Assembly (NCBI GenBank): GCA_033065855.1
Contig: JAVXUO010000519.1
Location: 124,001 to 188,000 of the forward strand
Reading direction: 5' to 3'
Source of the DNA: Escallonia rubra
Lineage: Eukaryota > Streptophyta > Magnoliopsida > Escalloniales > Escalloniaceae
DNA length: 64,000 nt
This document shows, in pieces, positions 58,334-64,000 of the stretch. The stretch's first letter is position 1, and every line of letters starts with the position of its first letter. The notes beneath the pieces are model-generated. The model searched no databases and was not told the DNA's origin. It saw only the letters and a list, made by a program, of their open reading frames with translations. A program made the position numbers and the translations under genes.

Positions 58334-60985
58334 TCTCCTAAAAGGTGATACTTAGGCAACTTTGATTTGGACTCCGTCGGCACTCCCAAGAGCTTTTGGT
58401 AGCATATTTGGGGTTCTTAGCCTCATTATTCTTGGTTTCTTAACTTGTCCTTAGCCTAACTTTGTACCATATACGTGTTATGCTTGTTTTAAGGAGTCAA
58501 ACTTTCGTTTTAATTTTGTTAAGGTCAATAGAAGAATTAAAGAAGAGGGAGGGTGATAATGATAAATGCAAAATTTTTAGCTTTATTGTTGTGTTACATC
58601 ATGTGTTTTCCTCCCTCGGTGGTTGTATGAAGACCTATCTGATTCCTAACAGTTATGGCCCAGTCTCCATGCCTTATATTAAGAAAGTTTGTGTGATCGA
58701 TGACCAATCTCACTTGTCACTCTTTGATACTTCGGCAATCTATTCATCTTTGGCACACTATACGTTTTGACTTAATCTCATGACTCTTAATCATCTCAAC
58801 TTGATTCATTAAGTCCAACCATCCTACATCCATGACCAGTCAATCCTATCGAATCAACATCACTTTTATATTCCATGCCCCCTTTATGAACTTACTAGCT
58901 TACAACCTTACAACCTTACAACCTTAGCATGCACCCAATCTTTTTGTGACAGTTTTGAAGATTTAAAGTTGTGCGCTAAAAGTAAGAACATGCACTACAT
59001 GTGACAGTTACTGAAAACAAAATCGAATGCTTTTTATTCAAAACTTGGTGATCTTTATCTCTTTAGGAAAAAGATAAATTCCTTTATGGAATGGTTACTC
59101 TCACATTAGATTCTAACTCAAAAATGATTTGTCAAAATAAAGGACAATATGGCTAGAGGTAAATGATTAATTTCATCGTAATTGTTTGAGCAATCCAATT
59201 ATTCTAAAACTCAAACACGTCTCTCAGACTAAAAAACGATGCTCTTATTTGATTCTAAATCCACACCTTCTTTTAGGGTGAGGGTGGGGGGGTGGTGCTA
59301 AAGTTGCACCACGTTGCACCTTGTCACTTAAACCTTCTCTTATGTTCAACAATAGCTTTGACAGGTAACAACTCTTTGACCGTTAGTTGGACTTTAGATT
59401 CTGCTTGCTCATACCATATGACCCCGAATAATTTTTTTTTGGATACATACATGTCATGTAATGCCGGGATTGTTCTAATGGGTTACAATTCTAATTGTAA
59501 AGCCATTGGAATAGGCACCATAAAAGTTAGGACATGTGATAGAATTGCTATAACTTTAACTGAAGTGCGAAACATTCATGAACTAAGAAAGAGCCTAATT
59601 TCTATAGGAATATTAGATTCGTTGGGTTATGGGTTTTCTGCATAAGGTGGAGTTCTGAAAGTCACTAAAGGCGTTCTGGTCATTATAAAAGATTAGAAAT
59701 TGGGTGACCTGTATAGGACGGTTGGTAATTGTATTACATGTGGAGTAGCAATTACTATTCTTACAAAATTCATTATTGATAGTACAACTTTATGGCATTT
59801 GAGGCTTGGGCACATAAGTCAACGTGGTATGTCATCACTTTATCAAAGAAATTTGTTAAAAGGTATAAACTCATGTAAGTTGGATCTGCAAGTACTGTGT
59901 GTATGGGAAACAATGCAGAATAAGTTTTAAGATTGTATCATCTCGTACCAGTAAGGGTGTTCTAGACTATGTCCATTCAGATGTTTGGGCCCGTCTCCAG
60001 TTTCTTCACAAGGTGGCATGTGCTACTTTGTCAGTTTCATTGATGACTACTCCAGGAAGGTGTGACTTTAATTTATGAAGCATAAATCTGAAGTATTTAA
60101 CAGTTTCAAGCAGTGGAAAGCACATGTTAAAAATTAGACGGATCGAAAGTTAAAGTACTTCAGAACTGCCAATGGCATGAAATACAAAGATACAAAATTC
60201 TTGGAGTTTTGTAAGCGGGAAGGCATCACCCGTCACTTCACAGTTAAAAAGAACTCCACAGCAAATTGCAGTCGTTGAGATAATGAATAGAACTCTATTG
60301 GAAAGAGCTAGATGGATGAGGCTACATGCAAATTTGCCAAAGAGCTTTTGGGCTGAGGCAGTTAACAATACTTGTTATATCATCAATCGATCGCCTACAA
60401 TAGCACTTGATGGAAAGGTACCTGAAGAGTTTGGGACAGGTAACCTAGTTGACTTTTCTTTGTTAAGAATTTTCGGTTGTCATGGTTATGTCCACATATA
60501 GTATGAGGAGCGTTCAAAATTGGATGTAAAATTAAGGAAGTGCACATTCGTTGGTCATGAAGCCGGTGTTAAAGGTTATCGGCTATGGGATCCAGTTGCT
60601 AAGAAAAGGATTGTTAGTTACGACATTGTCTTTGACGAATCCTAGATGATGATGAAGAAAAATGCCGAGAAGCCTGAAGTGGTTCAAAATTGTGGTAAGA
60701 AGTTGATCAAGAGTCCATGGAAGACCCGGTGCAACACCAGGACGAGTAGCAAAGTATTGCCTAAGGCAAAGAGAAACGTATCAAAAAGGCTCCTAACTAG
60801 TATGGTTTCTTTTGCAGGCAGTGGAGATCTGTCTTATAAAGAAGCAGCTACACCTTTCTAGCACTTGTGTCTTTATGTTGTTTTCACTCGGATAGTTGTG
60901 TCATAATGTATTTAGCTTTCCCGGGGCTTCTAGCATATCACATGCATATGAGTTCTAGGTTGTTACATCTTTTAGGAAATCTTAG
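58334..60985 (+). repeat. Right copy of copia-derived dispersed repeat
   Basis: Same orientation as the left copy at 17119. Unlike the left copy it retains an internal protease-to-integrase region. It is interrupted by a Harbinger-like MITE and a MULE, then resumes at 62609. Confidence 0.8.
59300..60645 (+). pseudogene. Ty1/copia protease-integrase relic
   Basis: Translation in order: aspartic protease-like SWTLDSACSYHMTPN; GAG-pre-integrase LWHLRLGHISQRGM; integrase FVSFIDDYSRKV, then RTANGMKY where the catalytic Asp of the usual TDNG motif is Ala; EFCKREGI; MNRTLLERARWM; LPKSFWAEAVNNTCYIINRSP; and the post-integrase VGHEAGVKGYRLWDP. Stops follow the protease (59643), lie at 59694 and elsewhere, and a frameshift lies between 59930 and 60283. 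The reverse transcriptase is missing. The copy is dead. Confidence 0.85.
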
Positions 60986-61430
60986 GTAGCGTTTAAAAAT
61001 ACTTCCAGTTTTGGTTTTCTGTTTCCAAAAAAACAAAAACCAGTTTACTTTTTTTTATAACAAAAACAAATGGGTGTTTGATTACCCAGTTTTTATGTTG
61101 AGTTTTTTTTTCTTTTTGGTGTTTGATTACCTAGTTTTTATTTTGAGTTTTTTCTTTGGTGGTGGTTTGCGGTGGCGGTTGTAGGATATGGCAATGCGGC
61201 CGGCCGGTCGACGGTGGTCGCCGGCAGTGGACAGTGGTTGTGGTGGTGGTTTCAAAATAAAAATCAAAACTGAAAATCCAAAACTCCAAATGAGAGTTTT
61301 AAAAAATAACCCTTTTTAAAAAACTGGTTTTTAAAACTGAAGAAAAAAAAACTGTGTCAAACGCGTTTATTTTCTCCGGTTTACAAAACTGGAGTAAAAA
61401 TTGAAAAAATAAACGATTTCAAACAGAGCC
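60986..61430. mobile_element. PIF/Harbinger-like MITE
   Basis: Flanked by TTA on both sides (60983-60985 and 61431-61433). The ends are GGTAGCGTTTAAAAAT and, inverted, GGCTCTGTTTGAAATC. The interior is inverted-repeat rich, with 'ccagtttt' and 'aaaactgg' phrases. The 445-bp size and 3-bp TTA duplication fit PIF/Harbinger. It is absent from the matching place in the left copy (18344). Confidence 0.7.
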
Positions 61431-61448
61431 TTAATATTCTAGGTTCTA

Positions 61449-62599
61449 GGGAAAATTGCGTAAAATACTCTCGTGGTTTGGGCCATTTGCAAAAAGACTC
61501 CTCTTGTTACAAAAGTTGCAAATAAACGTCTACTATTGCAAAAGTGTTGCAACCAACAGTTTTCGTAACGAGATGAATAAATTGTCCAAAATACCCCTGT
61601 ATATAAATCAAATGTCTCGAGCAGAGAAGCAGCGCCACCACCCCAGCCACACCGCCGCCGCCTGCCCTTCATCAACACAAGCCCAAGCCCTCTCTCTCTT
61701 TGTCTCATAACCACGCAGCCCTTACCACCACCACGCAGCCCCTACCACCATCACCCAGCCATGCTCGTCATTTCCACAGATCAAATTTACCCAAACGAAT
61801 CTGAGCTCAAAGATTAGGCAATTAGACAAGGGGTTGTGCGATTTGGGCGGTTGAAACCTTAGATCTAGGTTTTCAAATCGCAATGTGCGATTGAAACCCT
61901 ATATCTGTAATTTGGGTAAATCAGATCTGGGTTTGGGCGAGGTTGTGCGATTAGGGTTCGAATTGTCGGTGGCCAATGACGGGATTGGGGCCGTAGTTGG
62001 TGGCGGCGGGATTGGATGACGCAGATGGTGGAACCGATTATGGGAGTTGGTAGCGGCAGGATTGGATGACGTAGATAGTGGCGCCGGTTATGGGAGTTGG
62101 TGGCGGCGGGATTGGATGACGCAGATGGTGGCGCCGGTTATGGGTGGCAGACGAGGTGGTAGAGGCGGGATATGAAGTGACTTACATCGACGGTGCTCGG
62201 CGACGGGGCTAGCAATGGCACACGGCAACGGGGCGGGGTGGCGGCAGAGAACGACACAAGGCTGGGTAGTGGCATAAAGGGGGCGATGGTGGTATAAATG
62301 CGCGGTGGTGGTGGATGGGGATTGGTGATGGTGGCGGGAAGGATTATGGCTAGCGGGGGCTGATAGCGGCAGGCAATCGGGGGAGAAGAAGAAATATAGG
62401 GTATTTTTGTCATTTTGTTGAATTAATCTCTACCAAACGCACTATTGAGGAGCGTGAATATCACGTGCCGTTAGTTTGAACGAATTTTTTGACGGTTGCA
62501 ACACTTTTGCAATCATAGGTGTTTATTTGAAATTTTCGTATCAGGAGGGGTCTTTTTGCAACTACCCCAAACCACAGGGGTATTTTACGCAATTTTCCC
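61449..62599. mobile_element. Non-autonomous MULE D
   Basis: TIRs of about 100 bp: both ends begin GGGAAAATTGCGTAAAATAC and share GTGGTTTGGG and TTGCAAAAAGAC, ending in TTGCAAAAGTGTTGCAACC (within the arm). AATATTCTA lies directly after the right end (62600-62608) and 7 bp before the left end (61433-61441). The GC-rich interior has short open frames but no protein that I recognise. It is absent from the left copy of the host repeat. Confidence 0.85.
61997..62146. repeat. Three 50-bp tandem units in MULE D
   Basis: Units begin 'ttggtggcggcgggattgga' at 61997, 62047 and 62097. The middle unit is the most diverged. Confidence 0.88.
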
Positions 62600-62608
62600 A
62601 ATATTCTA

Positions 62609-64000
62609 TTCAGAGGTTTCCGTTCGCTTTTTGTCCACTATATTTCCAATAAGGGCTTTCTCTGAAATTCCTCTTTCATGGTAAGTTATGATGGAATCCT
62701 TCCCCCCTTAGCCATGTGACATTTGTGCAAGGGGTTTCGGTCATGATCTTCTTTTTTACTTATGTTGTGATCATATTGAAATGCTCCCCCCCCACCCCGA
62801 GTCCCTAAGTTGGTAATAATTGCAGATCTCTATCCTTTGGGTTCTGCTTAATGTCTTTAAACATCCATTGTTGCCATTATCTACTAAAACTTTCACAATT
62901 TCTCTCACCATAGATTTGATCTTTTTGAACCACGATTGGCTAGATCCCTATAAAGTTGACGGCATGTAAGCAATCTTTTCCGTACACCAAAATCTTTTTC
63001 AGCCTTTTAATTGAGTTATCTATCAAGTTATCTTACGCTTGAAAATTTTCGGTCGGCCAAACTATTACGTTAGGTGATTAAGCCTCTTACGATCGGGAAA
63101 ATACCAATCGCCCTTTCTATCAGGTTAGGTGATCGAGCCCTCTTCCCTCGGCAAAGTTACTTTTCCTCTTTATATCAGATTAGGTATTAAGTCCTTTTAT
63201 GCTCGAAAAGAATGCTTCAGGCCTTTTTATCAGGTTAGGTGATCGAGTCCTCTTGCACTTGACAAAATTTCAGGTGGCCTTTGTATTGGATTAGGTGATC
63301 GAGCCCTTTTGCGCATGACAAAATTACATTGGGCCTTTTTATTGGATAGGTTAGAAAGTACTTTTGCACCTTGAAAAACTTTCAGTTGGCCTTTCGAGCA
63401 GGTTAGGTAGTCGAGTCATTTTGCATTCGTGCAAACTTTTTTGTCGACCTTTCGATCAGGTTAGGTGATCGAGTACTTATGCGTAGGTCCGACCTTTTGC
63501 CAGTCACTGTTACAGTCTTCTCTTTGTCCGATTACTCCAGTTTGTATTCCAATCTCCATGTCTCTGTCTAGTTTTCCCAATCTCTGTTTTAGTCCTCCTA
63601 AAAAAAATGAGCATATTCTTTGGTGCATTATGCGTTTCTCGAAATCTTATGCATGATTAGAGTCAGAGTATAGGTGCACAGAGATAATAGTCCACCTTGG
63701 TGCTTGATTTTGTGCTTTACAATAACTGAAAGTTCTTTGTGTTATCTTTCCATTGACGTTTCATAAGCCTAACTTTATTAAGTATTGACTAAAACAGTTA
63801 GAGTTTATGAAACTTGTGATCAACGAGATACATCTTTAATATTCTGGGTATCTCATGCTATACTTGTAATTTGTAAGTGACTCTGCAAAAAGACGTGAAA
63901 GCATATTTTTATAGCCTTACTACGATATAAAGTTCGCTCAGAACAGACTATGGATGATAGAAAACCAAACATTTAACGTTGACCATCTACATAGTAGTCA
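62609..64000 (+). repeat. Right copy of copia-derived repeat, last part
   Basis: Aligns with 18370-18530 and then 20590-21830. Includes the 60-bp 'gttaggtgatcgag' tandem array (about 63060-63480). The LINE found in the left copy is absent here, which dates that LINE after the duplication. The repeat runs off the end of the window. Confidence 0.8.

Overview
This is nuclear DNA from a flowering plant, probably a eudicot. It has spliced genes with plant-type GT..AG introns, an F-box gene of a land-plant family, and mostly AT-rich transposable-element (TE) sequence. No species is claimed. No rRNA or tRNA genes, CRISPR arrays or bacterial-type operons were seen.

Layout. 1-5.9 kb: mostly unassigned, with one possible membrane-protein exon and a dead Ty1/copia reverse-transcriptase relic. 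5.9-11.5 kb: a solo LTR (5-bp TSD) hit by two non-autonomous Mutator-like elements (MULEs) with perfect 9-bp TSDs; the first carries a broken HMG-CoA reductase fragment. 11.8-13.6 kb: a LINE relic split by a 1.17-kb TRIM retrotransposon. 14.8-15.5 kb: a hAT-like element. 17.1-22 kb: the left copy of a copia-derived repeat, interrupted by a LINE; its second copy fills 58.3-64 kb. 22-37.8 kb: a second solo LTR split by a 12.25-kb MULE.

That MULE (24573-36823) is the centrepiece. Its inverted repeats are about 3 kb each. Between them are an uninterrupted FAR1/MURA-type transposase (+ strand) and, convergently, a four-exon gene whose spliced frame joins a plant mobile domain (PMD) to a C-terminal Ulp1-type cysteine protease with an intact H-D-Q-C set. 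Each inverted repeat appears to carry its own TATA box, 5'UTR exon and splice donor, so both genes look driven by mirror-image promoters and long 5'UTR introns, analogous to mudrA/mudrB in maize MuDR. The same arms hold palindrome arrays, including CACGCGC, the known site of FHY3/FAR1 proteins, and hairpin arrays at the tips.

38-48 kb: an F-box gene of five exons on the minus strand. A 5.3-kb LTR retrotransposon with nearly identical LTRs sits inside exon 3; removing it and one TSD copy restores one 346-codon frame. That retrotransposon has no gag/pol visible but carries joined fragments of two host genes (ribosomal protein L5 and a PP2C phosphatase). 50-53 kb: small repeats, an exon-like fragment and a second LINE tail. 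53.6-58.3 kb: a very AT-rich block of degenerate repeats ending in a Helitron-like CTAG terminus. 58.3-64 kb: the second copia-derived copy with a dead protease-integrase region, a Harbinger-like MITE and another MULE.
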